From the NCBI RefSeq assembly GCF_001425405.1, contig NZ_LMQP01000001.1, positions 227,801-291,800 on the forward strand: DNA of 64,000 nt, read 5' to 3'. Each line of letters begins with the position of its first letter. The first letter of the stretch is position 1. This document shows, piece after piece, positions 25,861 through 34,138 of this stretch. The notes under the pieces are model-generated. The model did no database searches. It was not told where the DNA came from and was given only the letters and a program-made list of their open reading frames with translations. The position numbers and the translations under genes were made by a program. Origin of the DNA: Sphingomonas sp. Leaf412 (GTDB lineage Bacteria > Pseudomonadota > Alphaproteobacteria > Sphingomonadales > Sphingomonadaceae).

Positions 25861-27144
25861 GTGGCGCGCATCGTGATGAAGTTCGGCGGCACGTCGATGG
25901 CGGGCATCGAACGCATCCGCAGCGTCGCCGCCCGCGTGAAGCGCGAGGTGGAGGCGGGAAACCAGGTCGCGGTCGTCGTGTCCGCGATGGCGGGGGAAAC
26001 CGACCGGCTCGTCGGCTTCTGTCGCGAGGCGTCGCCATTGTACGACCCGAAGGAATATGACGTCGTCGTCGCCGCGGGGGAGCAGATCACCAGCGGGCTG
26101 CTGGCGATCGCGTTGCAGGCCGCGGGCGTGCCCGCGCGGTCGTGGCTGGGCTGGCAATTGCCGATCCACAGCGACGACGCCCATGCCAAGGCGCGGATCG
26201 GCACGGTCGAGACCGCCGCGCTCGACGCCAGCCTGGCCGAGGGGGTCGTCGCGGTCATTCCGGGTTTCCAGGGGGTCAGCGACGCCAAGGATGGACAGGG
26301 GGGCCGCGTCACTACCCTTGGCCGCGGCGGATCGGATACGTCGGCGGTCGCGGTCGCCGCGGCGATGAAGGCGGACCGCTGCGACATCTACACCGACGTC
26401 GACGGCGTCTACACCACCGACCCGCGCATCGTGCCGCGCGCGCGCAAGCTGGCGAAGGTGACGTACGAGGAGATGCTGGAACTGGCGTCGGTCGGGGCGA
26501 AGGTGTTGCAGACCCGCTCCGTCGGGCTGGCGATGAAGATGGGCGTGCGCGTGCAGGTCCTGTCGTCCTTCACCGGCCCCGACGCGCCGATGGCGGATAC
26601 CCTGCCCGGCACGATGATCGTGGGCGAGGACGAGATTCAGGAGAGGAACGACGTGGAACGCCAGCACATCACCGGCATCGCGCACGACAAGAACGAGGCG
26701 AAGATCACGCTGACCGCGGTCCCCGACCGCCCCGGCTCCGTCGCCGCGATCTTCGAGCCGCTGGCGGCGGCGAACATCAACGTCGACATGATTATCCAGA
26801 ACATCGCGCACGGATCGGCCTCCACCGACGTGACCTTCACCGTCCCCGCCGCCGACCTCGCCCGCTCGATCGAGGCGCTGAACCAGGGCCGCGCCGCGAT
26901 CGGCTTCGGCGACCTCATCCACGACGTGCGCGTGGCGAAGATCAGCGTCGTCGGCGTCGGCATGCGCAGCCACGCGGGCGTGGCCTCGACCATGTTCACG
27001 ACCCTGGGCGCCCGCGGGATCAACATCCAGGCGATCTCGACCAGCGAGATCAAGGTATCAGTGCTGATCCACGAGGACGAAACCGAACTGGCCGTCCGCG
27101 TGCTGCACACGGCCTACGGGCTGGATGCGGAGGAGGTGGCGTAG
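25861..27144 (+). CDS. lysC: Aspartate kinase
   Basis: This enzyme phosphorylates aspartate, the first step to lysine, threonine and methionine. Its 427 residues show the kinase N-terminus IVMKFGGTSMAGIERI, the substrate loop GRGGSDTSAVAVAAAM and TDVDGVYTTDPRIV. Two ACT domains at the C-terminus (about 270-427; AVPDRPGSVAAIF and VGVGMRSHAGVAS) give allosteric feedback control by lysine/threonine. Translation starts at GTG 25861. Divergent ubiG is the usual neighbour; in Caulobacter ptsP follows, but here a Fic pair of lower GC follows. Confidence 0.96.
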   Translation: MARIVMKFGGTSMAGIERIRSVAARVKREVEAGNQVAVVVSAMAGETDRLVGFCREASPLYDPKEYDVVVAAGEQITSGLLAIALQAAGVPARSWLGWQLPIHSDDAHAKARIGTVETAALDASLAEGVVAVIPGFQGVSDAKDGQGGRVTTLGRGGSDTSAVAVAAAMKADRCDIYTDVDGVYTTDPRIVPRARKLAKVTYEEMLELASVGAKVLQTRSVGLAMKMGVRVQVLSSFTGPDAPMADTLPGTMIVGEDEIQERNDVERQHITGIAHDKNEAKITLTAVPDRPGSVAAIFEPLAAANINVDMIIQNIAHGSASTDVTFTVPAADLARSIEALNQGRAAIGFGDLIHDVRVAKISVVGVGMRSHAGVASTMFTTLGARGINIQAISTSEIKVSVLIHEDETELAVRVLHTAYGLDAEEVA

Positions 27145-27236
27145 CGCGACTGTTATCCGCTTCGATGTACCGCAATTGGTTTGCACGGCTTCGGGCGATG
27201 TGTGACTCACTATCATTGCGCGACGACGGGGTGACG

Positions 27237-27443
27237 ATGATGACGGCAAGAAAGCAATTCCTGGGTGTCGGGGACGTGGATACGTCGATCCTCGACCTGT
27301 TCGACGCTCGGAAGCAGCGCCCAGCGACTGAGGCCGAATTGCGCGAGCAGCGGGTAAGCTATGCGTTTGGCAACGCGATGCGCGACGCCATCACGAAGGA
27401 CAGCGTTCTGGCGGCATCGCGGAGCGTCCGCATCCGCGATTAG
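27237..27443 (+). CDS. Antitoxin-like partner of the Fic protein (VbhA/YhfG-type position)
   Basis: The protein has about 68 residues and lies 9 bases upstream of fic, the position of class I Fic antitoxins. It has an N-terminal linker and two predicted helices (TEAELREQRVSYAFGNAMRD and ITKDSVLAASRSVR). Class I antitoxins block Fic ATP binding with (S/T)xxxE(G/N); here the best match reads SYAFGN (Ser41 to Asn46), so Gly45 takes the Glu place. ATG 27237 is preferred; GTG 27231 and ATGs 27198 and 27165 are also in frame. Base composition is lower in GC than its neighbours, so horizontal gain is likely. Confidence 0.68.
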   Translation: MMTARKQFLGVGDVDTSILDLFDARKQRPATEAELREQRVSYAFGNAMRDAITKDSVLAASRSVRIRD

Positions 27444-27452
27444 GGATCGATC

Positions 27453-28043
27453 ATGGTTCGAGAGGAGGACGATAAGCCGCTGTTCGACAGGGTCCAGGAA
27501 CAGAACCTGTTGCGGCAGTACGACCTCCTGTCGAATTGCGTCGAGATCGGGCTGAGCAAGGGCGTCGAGGCCTTCGACAACTATACCCTGTGGGCGCTGA
27601 ACGCCGCAGCGGTTTCGAACATCGCCCAATTCGGGGGCCGTTACCGCGAAGAGCCGATCTACGTCGGCGACCATATACCCCCGCATTTCGATCGGGTCGC
27701 CGACCTTATGGACCGGTGCATCTCGGTCGTGCACGAGAACTGGTCGACGGTCGGCGATCCGGTGACGCTTCCTGCATTCGTCCTGTGGCGGATGAACTGG
27801 ATCCATCCCTTCGTGGAAGGGAACGGCCGGACGGCACGCGCAGCATGCTATTACCTCCTTTGCCTGCGATATGGAGATTTACTGCCGGGCGTAAAAACGG
27901 TGCCGGAACGCATACGCGAGAACCGACCGGCCTATTACGCGGCCCTCAAGGCAGCCGATCAGGCTTGGGCCGCGGGACATTTCGATGTCAGCGAATTGCG
28001 CGATTACCTAACCGAGCTTGTCAGGCAGCAACTGGCGGAATGA
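27453..28043 (+). CDS. Fic-domain AMP-transferase
   Basis: This 196-residue Fic protein transfers AMP (or another nucleotide part) to a hydroxyl on a target protein. The intact active-site motif HPFVEGNGRTAR (His118 to Arg129) includes the catalytic His, the metal-coordinating Glu and both Arg. The flap region EPIYVGDHIPPHF precedes it. I see no (S/T)xxxE(G/N) inhibitory motif in the Fic protein itself, so control would fall to the small upstream partner. GC is lower than in flanking genes. The target is unknown; DNA gyrase/topoisomerase IV are targets of related FicT toxins. Confidence 0.9.
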   Translation: MVREEDDKPLFDRVQEQNLLRQYDLLSNCVEIGLSKGVEAFDNYTLWALNAAAVSNIAQFGGRYREEPIYVGDHIPPHFDRVADLMDRCISVVHENWSTVGDPVTLPAFVLWRMNWIHPFVEGNGRTARAACYYLLCLRYGDLLPGVKTVPERIRENRPAYYAALKAADQAWAAGHFDVSELRDYLTELVRQQLAE

Positions 28044-28083
28044 TGATCGGCTGGCTGTCGTAGACCGCTGCTATCCCTCTGCG

Positions 28084-28500
28084 TCACTCCCCCATCACAT
28101 GCATCACCACCCGCCGCCGATGGGGCGCGGTGCGGTGTTCGAACAGGTACACCCCCTGCCACGTCCCCAGCGCCATCGCGCCCGCGACGATGGGGATCGA
28201 CAGCGACACGTCGGTCATCGCGGTGCGCAGGTGCGCGGGCATGTCGTCCGGCCCCTCGTCGTCATGCTCGTAGTCGCGGCTTTCCGGCGCCACGCGCGCG
28301 ATCCAGCGTTCCAGGTCGCGGCGCACCGCGGGCGCGGCATTCTCGTTCACGGTCAGCGACGCGCTGGTGTGGCGGCAGAACAACGTCAGCACCCCGGTCG
28401 CGATCCCCTGCGCATCCAGCCAGTCCGCCACGTCGCGCGTGATCTCGTGCAGCCCCTGCCGTCGCGTCGCGACGACAAGCTCCCCGGTTGCCTGTCTCAT
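28084..28500 (-). CDS. YjbQ/UPF0047 family protein
   Basis: This 138-residue protein belongs to the UPF0047 family, which has weak thiamine-phosphate synthase activity in E. coli YjbQ. Family motifs are GVLTLFCRHTSASLTVNENA (His and Ser region), PDDMPAHLRTAM and GTWQGVYLFEHR with the invariant Gly-x-Trp-Gln. It lies divergent from a nitronate-monooxygenase-like gene, with 23 bases between the starts, so promoters overlap the coding regions. Confidence 0.94.
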   Translation of the reverse strand: MRQATGELVVATRRQGLHEITRDVADWLDAQGIATGVLTLFCRHTSASLTVNENAAPAVRRDLERWIARVAPESRDYEHDDEGPDDMPAHLRTAMTDVSLSIPIVAGAMALGTWQGVYLFEHRTAPHRRRVVMHVMGE

Positions 28501-28523
28501 CCCGCCTCCCTACGACACGCGCC

Positions 28524-29555
28524 ATGACCGAAACGAACGATGCCGGCACCGCCCGCCTGTCCAAGCTCATGCAACGCGGCGCCGCGTTCCTGGGGTCCGA
28601 GGTCGCGATCCTCGGCGGCGCGATGTCGTGGGTGAGCGAGCGTCACCTGGTCGCCGCGATCAGCGACGCGGGCGGGTTCGGCGTGATCGCGTGCGGCGCG
28701 ATGACGCCGTCGCTGCTGGATGCGGAGATCGGCGCGACGACCGCGCGGACCGACAAGCCGTTCGGCGTCAACCTCATCACCATGCATCCCGACCTGACCG
28801 AGCTGATCGACGTGTGCGCGCGCCACGGCGTCGGCCATGTCGTGCTGGCGGGCGGCCTGCCGCCCAAGGGGTCGCTGGAGGCGATCCGTGAGGCGGGTGC
28901 GAAGGTCATCTGCTTCGCGCCGACGCTGGCGCTGGCGAAGAAGCTGATCCGCTCGGGCGTCGACGCACTGGTGATCGAGGGGATGGAGGCGGGCGGGCAT
29001 ATCGGCCCCGTCTCCACCAGCGTGCTGGCGCAGGAAATGCTGCCCGAGATCGCCGAGCAGGTGCCCGTGTTCGTCGCGGGCGGGATCGGACGCGGGGAGG
29101 CGATCGCGGGCTATCTGGAGATGGGCGCGGCGGGGGTGCAGCTGGGCACGCGCTTCGTGTGCGCCACCGAATCGATCGCGCACGCCAATTTCAAGAAGGC
29201 GTTCATCCGCGCCAGCGCGCGCGACGCGGTCGCCAGCGTGCAGATCGACCCGCGCCTGCCCGTCATCCCGGTCCGCGCGCTGAAGAACGCGGCGGGCGAA
29301 TTGTTCGCGGCCAAGCAGCGCGAGGTCGCGCAGGCGCTGGACGAAAGCCGCGTCGCGATGGGCGAGGCGCAGTTGCAGATCGAACATTACTGGGCCGGCG
29401 CGCTGCGCCGCGCGGTGATCGACGGCGATATCGAGCACGGCAGCGTCATGGCGGGCCAGTCGGTCGGCATGGTGACGAAGGAGGAACCCTGCGCCGCCAT
29501 CGTCGATACGCTGATGGCGGAAGCCGCCGCCGCCCTCGCCCGCCGCGCCGCCTGA
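28524..29555 (+). CDS. Nitronate monooxygenase-like FMN enzyme
   Basis: This 343-residue TIM-barrel flavoprotein of the 2-nitropropane dioxygenase family oxidises nitronates. Segments include LGGAMSWVSERHLVAAISDAGGFGVIA at the N-terminus, KPFGVNLI, EGMEAGGHIGPVST with the catalytic-site Gly-His, and the FMN-phosphate part VPVFVAGGIGRGEAIAGYLEMGAAGVQLGTRF. The start at 28524 (MTETNDAG) is chosen over an upstream ATG that overlaps yjbQ. Enoyl-ACP reductase FabK is a close relative and an alternative call. Confidence 0.87.
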   Translation: MTETNDAGTARLSKLMQRGAAFLGSEVAILGGAMSWVSERHLVAAISDAGGFGVIACGAMTPSLLDAEIGATTARTDKPFGVNLITMHPDLTELIDVCARHGVGHVVLAGGLPPKGSLEAIREAGAKVICFAPTLALAKKLIRSGVDALVIEGMEAGGHIGPVSTSVLAQEMLPEIAEQVPVFVAGGIGRGEAIAGYLEMGAAGVQLGTRFVCATESIAHANFKKAFIRASARDAVASVQIDPRLPVIPVRALKNAAGELFAAKQREVAQALDESRVAMGEAQLQIEHYWAGALRRAVIDGDIEHGSVMAGQSVGMVTKEEPCAAIVDTLMAEAAAALARRAA

Positions 29556-29613
29556 CGCGACGGCAGGGGTGGTGGCGGGGTAGCGCGCTATCGAAAGCGC
29601 CCCACCCTGACCC

Positions 29614-30549
29614 CTAACGATCCCGCGGCCGCGTCCACAACGCCGGATCGCGCGGCATGTCGGGGATCGCGCCGCGCCGCGCCGCCTGCACGCCCGCCTT
29701 CGCGATCCACGCCAGCTTCGCCGCCTTGCCCGTCGACACGCGATGGTCCCACGCCGCCGGCCCGCGCCGCGCCACCTCGCGCGCGATGTCGCCGTAGATC
29801 CCCGCCGCCGCCAGCACCGCCCAGGCGGACCGCCGGTCCAGCCGCTTCGCCCCCACGCGCGCGCTGTCCTCGTGCAACGCCGCGCGCGTCGCCAGGCGGC
29901 GCGACAGCACGACCAGCCGGTCGCGGAACGGCGGCTTCATGTGCTGCCCCGGCGGCACGTCCATCTCCGCCAGCCATTCCTGCGGCAGGTAGCAGCGCCC
30001 GACGCGGTCGTCCTCCTCCACGTCGCGCGCGATATTGGCCAGCTGGAACGCCAGCCCCAGGTCGCACGCGCGGTCCAGTATCGCGTCGTCGTCCGCGGGC
30101 ACGCCCATCACGACCGCCATCATGCACCCCACCGCGCCCGCGACATGATAGCAATAGCGGTACAGATCGTCCTCGCCGCGCGGCTGCCATTCCTCCGCGT
30201 CCAGCCGGAACCCGTCGATCAGGTCGAACGCGAACCGGTGCGGCAGCGCGGTTTCCGCCGCGACGACGCCCAGCGCATCGAACGCCGGATCGCCCGTCGG
30301 CTTCCCCGCCAGCGCCATCGCGGTCATCGCCCGCGCCTCGTCCACCCGCGCCATCGGATCGTCGACGCGGCGCATTCCATGGCCGTGGTCCTGCCCGTCG
30401 ACCATGTCGTCGCACCTGCGGCACCACGCATACAGCAACCACGCCCGCTCACGCGTGGCGGGCGCGAACAGCTGCGACGCGGCGGCGAAGCTTTTGGAGC
30501 CTTTCGCGATCGACTCTCTGGCGGCGGTGACGAGTTCCGCGCGCGTCAT
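29614..30549 (-). CDS. crtB: Squalene/phytoene synthase (CrtB-type)
   Basis: The enzyme condenses two geranylgeranyl (or farnesyl) diphosphates into phytoene or squalene. The 311-residue protein has both Asp-rich motifs: WCRRCDDMVDG (first, from residue 43) and LANIARDVEEDD with GRCYLP (second). Yellow sphingomonads use CrtB for nostoxanthin-type carotenoids, which fits. The gene stands alone, with a long palindromic element between it and the upstream LOG-type gene on the same strand. No other carotenoid gene is in the window. A squalene/hopanoid enzyme is a possible alternative. Confidence 0.88.
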   Translation of the reverse strand: MTRAELVTAARESIAKGSKSFAAASQLFAPATRERAWLLYAWCRRCDDMVDGQDHGHGMRRVDDPMARVDEARAMTAMALAGKPTGDPAFDALGVVAAETALPHRFAFDLIDGFRLDAEEWQPRGEDDLYRYCYHVAGAVGCMMAVVMGVPADDDAILDRACDLGLAFQLANIARDVEEDDRVGRCYLPQEWLAEMDVPPGQHMKPPFRDRLVVLSRRLATRAALHEDSARVGAKRLDRRSAWAVLAAAGIYGDIAREVARRGPAAWDHRVSTGKAAKLAWIAKAGVQAARRGAIPDMPRDPALWTRPRDR

Positions 30550-30554
30550 CGGGG

Positions 30555-30790
30555 TTCACGCGGAGGCGCGGAGACGCGGAGAAGAAGGGGGTTCGCGCAG
30601 AGGCGCAGAGGCGCAGAGATGCCGCGTCTGCGACTCCCCGGCCGCGTCAGCGGCCAGTATCGCTCACGTTGCAACGACGAATGAGGGTCTCGCTCTCGCG
30701 AGACGGCCTCCACGAACGGGCCTTCTCTGCGCCTCCGCGCCTCTGCGCGCAAAAAACCTTCTTCTCCGCGTCTCCGCGCCTCCGCGTGAA
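30555..30790. repeat. Long palindromic repeat element with perfect 33-bp outer arms
   Basis: The outer arms (30555-30587 and 30758-30790) are a perfect 33-bp inverted repeat made of short GCGGAG/GACGCG units. Inside lie near-perfect second arms of about 27 bp (30592-30618 and 30724-30750), with a core of roughly 105 bp. The layout equals that of the units at 43811-43986, 44213-44367 and 44497-44680, though the arm bases differ. The element fills the whole gap between the LOG-type gene and crtB and would form a very stable structure in RNA or DNA. Confidence 0.87.
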
Positions 30791-30796
30791 ACGGAA

Positions 30797-31378
30797 TCAA
30801 AGGTCGTCCGCCTTCATCCGCACGATCGGCTGCGTCGGCACGTGCGCCGCCATGCGGTCGAGCAGGACGTCCAGCGTCTCCCCGACGATCAGCAGGTCGA
30901 CATGCTGCGCGCGCAGGAAGCCCACGGCCGCCATCTTGCGCCAGAACGCGACGAGGTCGTCGTAATAACCGAACGCGTTGAGCAACCCCACCGGATCGGC
31001 ATGATAGCCCAGCTGCGCCCAGCTCAGCGCCTCCCACAATTCGTCCATCGTGCCGGTGCCGCCCGGGATCGTGACGAAACCGTCGGCAAGGTCGGTGAAC
31101 GCCTTCTTGCGCTCGTGCATCCCCGGCACGACGTGCAATTCGGTCAGCCCGCGATGCGCGACCTCCGCGTCGACCAGGGCCTGCGGGATGACGCCGATCA
31201 CCTCGCCCCCCGCCGCCAGCGCGCTGTCCGCGATCGCCCCCATCAGGCCCAGCCGCCCCCCGCCGTACACGACCCCGATCCCCCGCCGCGCCAGGCCCGC
31301 GCCGACATCGCGCGCCAGGTCGAGATAGGCCGGATCGGCGGGAGTGGCGGAGCCGCAATAGACCGCAAGACGCTTCAT
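30797..31378 (-). CDS. LOG family protein (TIGR00730; cytokinin riboside monophosphate phosphoribohydrolase-like)
   Basis: This 193-residue Rossmann-like protein of the lysine-decarboxylase-like LOG family hydrolyses nucleoside 5'-monophosphates to free base and ribose phosphate. The signature PGGTGTMDELWEAL (about 99-112) contains the catalytic Glu, and HERK supplies the Arg/Lys. The N-terminus LAVYCGSATPADPAY and VYGGGRLGLMG are typical. It is upstream of crtB on the same strand, with a palindromic repeat between. No functional link to carotenoids is known. Confidence 0.93.
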   Translation of the reverse strand: MKRLAVYCGSATPADPAYLDLARDVGAGLARRGIGVVYGGGRLGLMGAIADSALAAGGEVIGVIPQALVDAEVAHRGLTELHVVPGMHERKKAFTDLADGFVTIPGGTGTMDELWEALSWAQLGYHADPVGLLNAFGYYDDLVAFWRKMAAVGFLRAQHVDLLIVGETLDVLLDRMAAHVPTQPIVRMKADDL

Positions 31379-31449
31379 GCCCCGCCGCTAGGCGATGGCG
31401 CGGGCCGGGACAAGCAGTGGCGTGGACGACCCTTCGTTCGCCTCCCCCG

Positions 31450-31504
31450 TTCTCCCGCGAAGGCGGGAGTCCAGGCTGGGTTCCCGCCTTCGCGGGAACA
31501 CAAA
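31450..31504. repeat. Paired short palindromes (CCCGCGAAGGCGGG family)
   Basis: The double hairpin (TTCTCCCGCGAAGGCGGGAG then TTCCCGCCTTCGCGGGAAC) is the same unit as at 19122-19175. It sits between the start of the LOG gene and the 3' end of the large secreted protein gene, so it could end transcription of the latter. Confidence 0.82.
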
Positions 31505-31532
31505 GGCGCGCGCGCCCCGCCCCGGCTTCACC

Positions 31533-33926
31533 TCACCTCTTCCCCGTCGCCACCCGGATCACCGCATCGGGTGCGTCGTGCAGCTTCAGGAACAGGGCGT
31601 CGCCCGCCGGATGCGGCACCTCCAGCCTGTCGTCGACGAAGCCCGCGGGCACCGCCTTGGCGTGCGCGAAGTCCGCCGCGGGCGCGACCGCGGCGATCAG
31701 GAACATCTTCTGCCCCGACAGGGTGCACGTCGCCCTGCGCACGCACGACAGCGCATCAAGCTCGGGCAGCCGCACGACCTGCGCGATCGGCAGCCACTCG
31801 CCCGCCACGCCGTCGATCACCAGCCGCGCCTGCACCGCGCCCGTCGCGCCCGCGCCCAGCGCGTCCTTCGGCGCCAGCGTCGCGACCGCGATGTCGTCGC
31901 CCACGATCTGCAACGTTCCCGCCGCGACGGTCAGCGTCGCCGCCCCGCTGCCGTCGACCGCGGCGATCTCCACCCGATCCGCGGCGTCGAGCCGCGCGTT
32001 GGCCGCGCGCAGCGAGAACACGATCCGTCCCCCCATCGGCACCACGCCCTGCGGCAGGGTCAGCGCCAGCCGCCCCGGCGCGGCGGGCGCGTCGACGTTG
32101 CGGCTTACCAATGCCACCTTCGGCCGCGGCGGCGCGATCGTGACCGCGACGGCGGCGCCGCGCCCGTCGCGCAGCCGCACCCGCCCGGTCAGGTCCGCGC
32201 CCGGTTCCGGCGCCGCGGTTGCCTCCCCCGGCTTCGTCTCTCGCGCCGTCATCGTCATCGTCAGCCGGTCGGCATCGTCGCGTCGCGTCAGCGCACCGGG
32301 AAGGAACGTCAGCCCCGCGACGGTCAGCTCGGTCACCTGGTCCAGCCGCGCGCCCGTCAATTCGCCCGCGGTCTCGCCCGTGTGCAGCGTGAACCCGTCC
32401 AGCCGGCTCGCCTCGGTCCGCGCCACCAGCGGCAGGGTCGCAGGCGCGCCGCCGAACGGCGTCACCACCAGCGCCATGTCGCCCGCGCGCGCCTTGGCCA
32501 GCGGCAAGGTCGCCACGATCTCGTCGCTGCCCGCGACCTTGAACGCCACCGGCTTCACGCCCCCCACCGCATCGCGCAGGCCCAGGCGGTCGACGCACGA
32601 CGACGCGCCGCCGGTCAGCGTCAGCGGATGGTCCCGCCCGACGATGACGGTCGTATCCGGGCGCGCGGTCCAGGCGCCGGCGGCGCCGTTCTGCACCGCG
32701 AACGCGGGTCCGGTGAACCGGTCGAAGCCCCAGGCGCCGGTCAGCACCGCCTCCCTGATCGCGGCGGTGCCGATCGCCGCCGCGGGGCTGCCCGCCAGGA
32801 TCAGGCCGCCGCGCTCCGCATCCGCCGTCACCGGCACGTCCACCGTCCTGCCGTCGGCGGTGACGACATGCAGGCGCAGGTCGCGCGCATAATCGGTCGC
32901 GAACAGCAACGGCGCATCCTCGACCGGAAGGACGATGTCCGGGCGCGTCAGGCACGCCAGGTCCGCCTTCGCACGCATCGCCGGGCCGCGCTCCCCGCCG
33001 ATCGGGGGCAGCGGCACGACCAGCACCGATTTCGGGTTCTGGAACGATGGCGCGGTGTTCAGTTGCAGCGTCAGCCGGTCGCCCGCCCCCACGCCCAGCG
33101 CGGGGATATACTGGTAATTGGCGGTCCGGAACGCGCCGAACAGTCGCGCCACGTCGCGCGCCAGCCCGATGTACGGGCTGTAATATCCCGCCCCGCCCTC
33201 GCGCGTGGCGGCAATGGAATAGGCGACCTCGGTCGGCGTGCCGGTCAGCGCATCGGCCAGCGTGCTCGTGCGCCCGGTCTGGAGCACCAGCCCGTCGCGA
33301 TTCTGCGTCAGGCACGCCGCCTGCAACGCGCGCGGCCGCGCCAGGCATTCGGCGTTCAACCGGATCGCCAGCGCGCCCGCCAGTTTCGGCGACACCGCGG
33401 CCAGTCGCTCCGGCGTCGCCTCCTCCACCCGCGCCACGCCCGCCACGAACGCCTCCAGCCGCGCGCGGTCCAGCGACGCCTGGTACAGGTCCTGCGCCGC
33501 GCGGACGAACGCGCCGGGCTTCCCCCGCACCGCGTCGATCACCGCGCTCCGCCCGCCGCCGGTATCGGGCGCGAGGAACGCGATCGCCTGTTCCGCGCCC
33601 GCGGGCACCACGATGGTCAGCCGCGCCTTCTTCGGCTTCCACGTCTCCGCCACCGCGAACCAGGTCTTGGGCGGCGGATTGGTCGCGCCGCGCAGGAACG
33701 CGACGACCAGCAGGTAGCGCGCGGACTGGTCCGCGGGCAGGTCCGCCGCCACGCTCAGCCGGTCCCCCGCCGCCAGCGCGGGCACCTGCGCGATCGGCAG
33801 CGCGGCGTCGCCGCGCGCGACCGTGATGGTCAGCGCGGGGCCGGGCAGGTCGAACGTCCCCTGCGCCCGCGCCGGGGCGGCGTGGAGGACGAGGGCGGCG
33901 AGAAGGAACAGCAGGAAGGCACGCAT
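31533..33926 (-). CDS. Large secreted protein of unknown function
   Basis: The 797-residue protein starts with a clear signal peptide (MRAFLLFLLAALVLHAAPARAQ), so it is periplasmic or secreted. No catalytic motif is recognised. The sequence looks like several beta-sandwich domains in series: an N-terminal domain (TITVARGDAALPI...), a helical part (about 130-250) and repeated beta-rich blocks from about 300 on, many with Ala/Thr/Gly/Val strands. Cys residues occur in pairs (for example SSCVDRLGL and CVRRATC), suggesting disulfides. The start at 33926 is preferred over one 20 residues upstream that lacks signal-peptide character. Confidence 0.78.
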   Translation of the reverse strand: MRAFLLFLLAALVLHAAPARAQGTFDLPGPALTITVARGDAALPIAQVPALAAGDRLSVAADLPADQSARYLLVVAFLRGATNPPPKTWFAVAETWKPKKARLTIVVPAGAEQAIAFLAPDTGGGRSAVIDAVRGKPGAFVRAAQDLYQASLDRARLEAFVAGVARVEEATPERLAAVSPKLAGALAIRLNAECLARPRALQAACLTQNRDGLVLQTGRTSTLADALTGTPTEVAYSIAATREGGAGYYSPYIGLARDVARLFGAFRTANYQYIPALGVGAGDRLTLQLNTAPSFQNPKSVLVVPLPPIGGERGPAMRAKADLACLTRPDIVLPVEDAPLLFATDYARDLRLHVVTADGRTVDVPVTADAERGGLILAGSPAAAIGTAAIREAVLTGAWGFDRFTGPAFAVQNGAAGAWTARPDTTVIVGRDHPLTLTGGASSCVDRLGLRDAVGGVKPVAFKVAGSDEIVATLPLAKARAGDMALVVTPFGGAPATLPLVARTEASRLDGFTLHTGETAGELTGARLDQVTELTVAGLTFLPGALTRRDDADRLTMTMTARETKPGEATAAPEPGADLTGRVRLRDGRGAAVAVTIAPPRPKVALVSRNVDAPAAPGRLALTLPQGVVPMGGRIVFSLRAANARLDAADRVEIAAVDGSGAATLTVAAGTLQIVGDDIAVATLAPKDALGAGATGAVQARLVIDGVAGEWLPIAQVVRLPELDALSCVRRATCTLSGQKMFLIAAVAPAADFAHAKAVPAGFVDDRLEVPHPAGDALFLKLHDAPDAVIRVATGKR

Positions 33927-34021
33927 CGCGGGCGGGTATAGAACGGCGGGCTCGAACGATGCCACCGCCGTTCCTGCAAATCGCACGATCCGCTCCCCCC
34001 ACCCTCCGCCCCGCCCCTCCC

Positions 34022-34078
34022 CTCCGTTCGGCCTGAGCGAAGTCGAAGGCCACGCGCACGTGCTTCGACTGCGCTCGT
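34022..34078. repeat. Degenerate palindromic element of the CCGTTCG/GAAGTCGAAG family
   Basis: The left arm (34022-34049) matches the dispersed element at 11141 closely; the right arm (CTTCGACTGCGCTCG, ending at 34078) is shortened. It lies in the shared upstream region between the secreted protein gene (minus) and the FAD enzyme gene (plus). Confidence 0.7.
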
Positions 34079-34138
34079 TAACGCGTCCTCAACCATCCTG
34101 CGTCATTTCCCGGTCACCTGATTTGTGGGGGATGAAGG

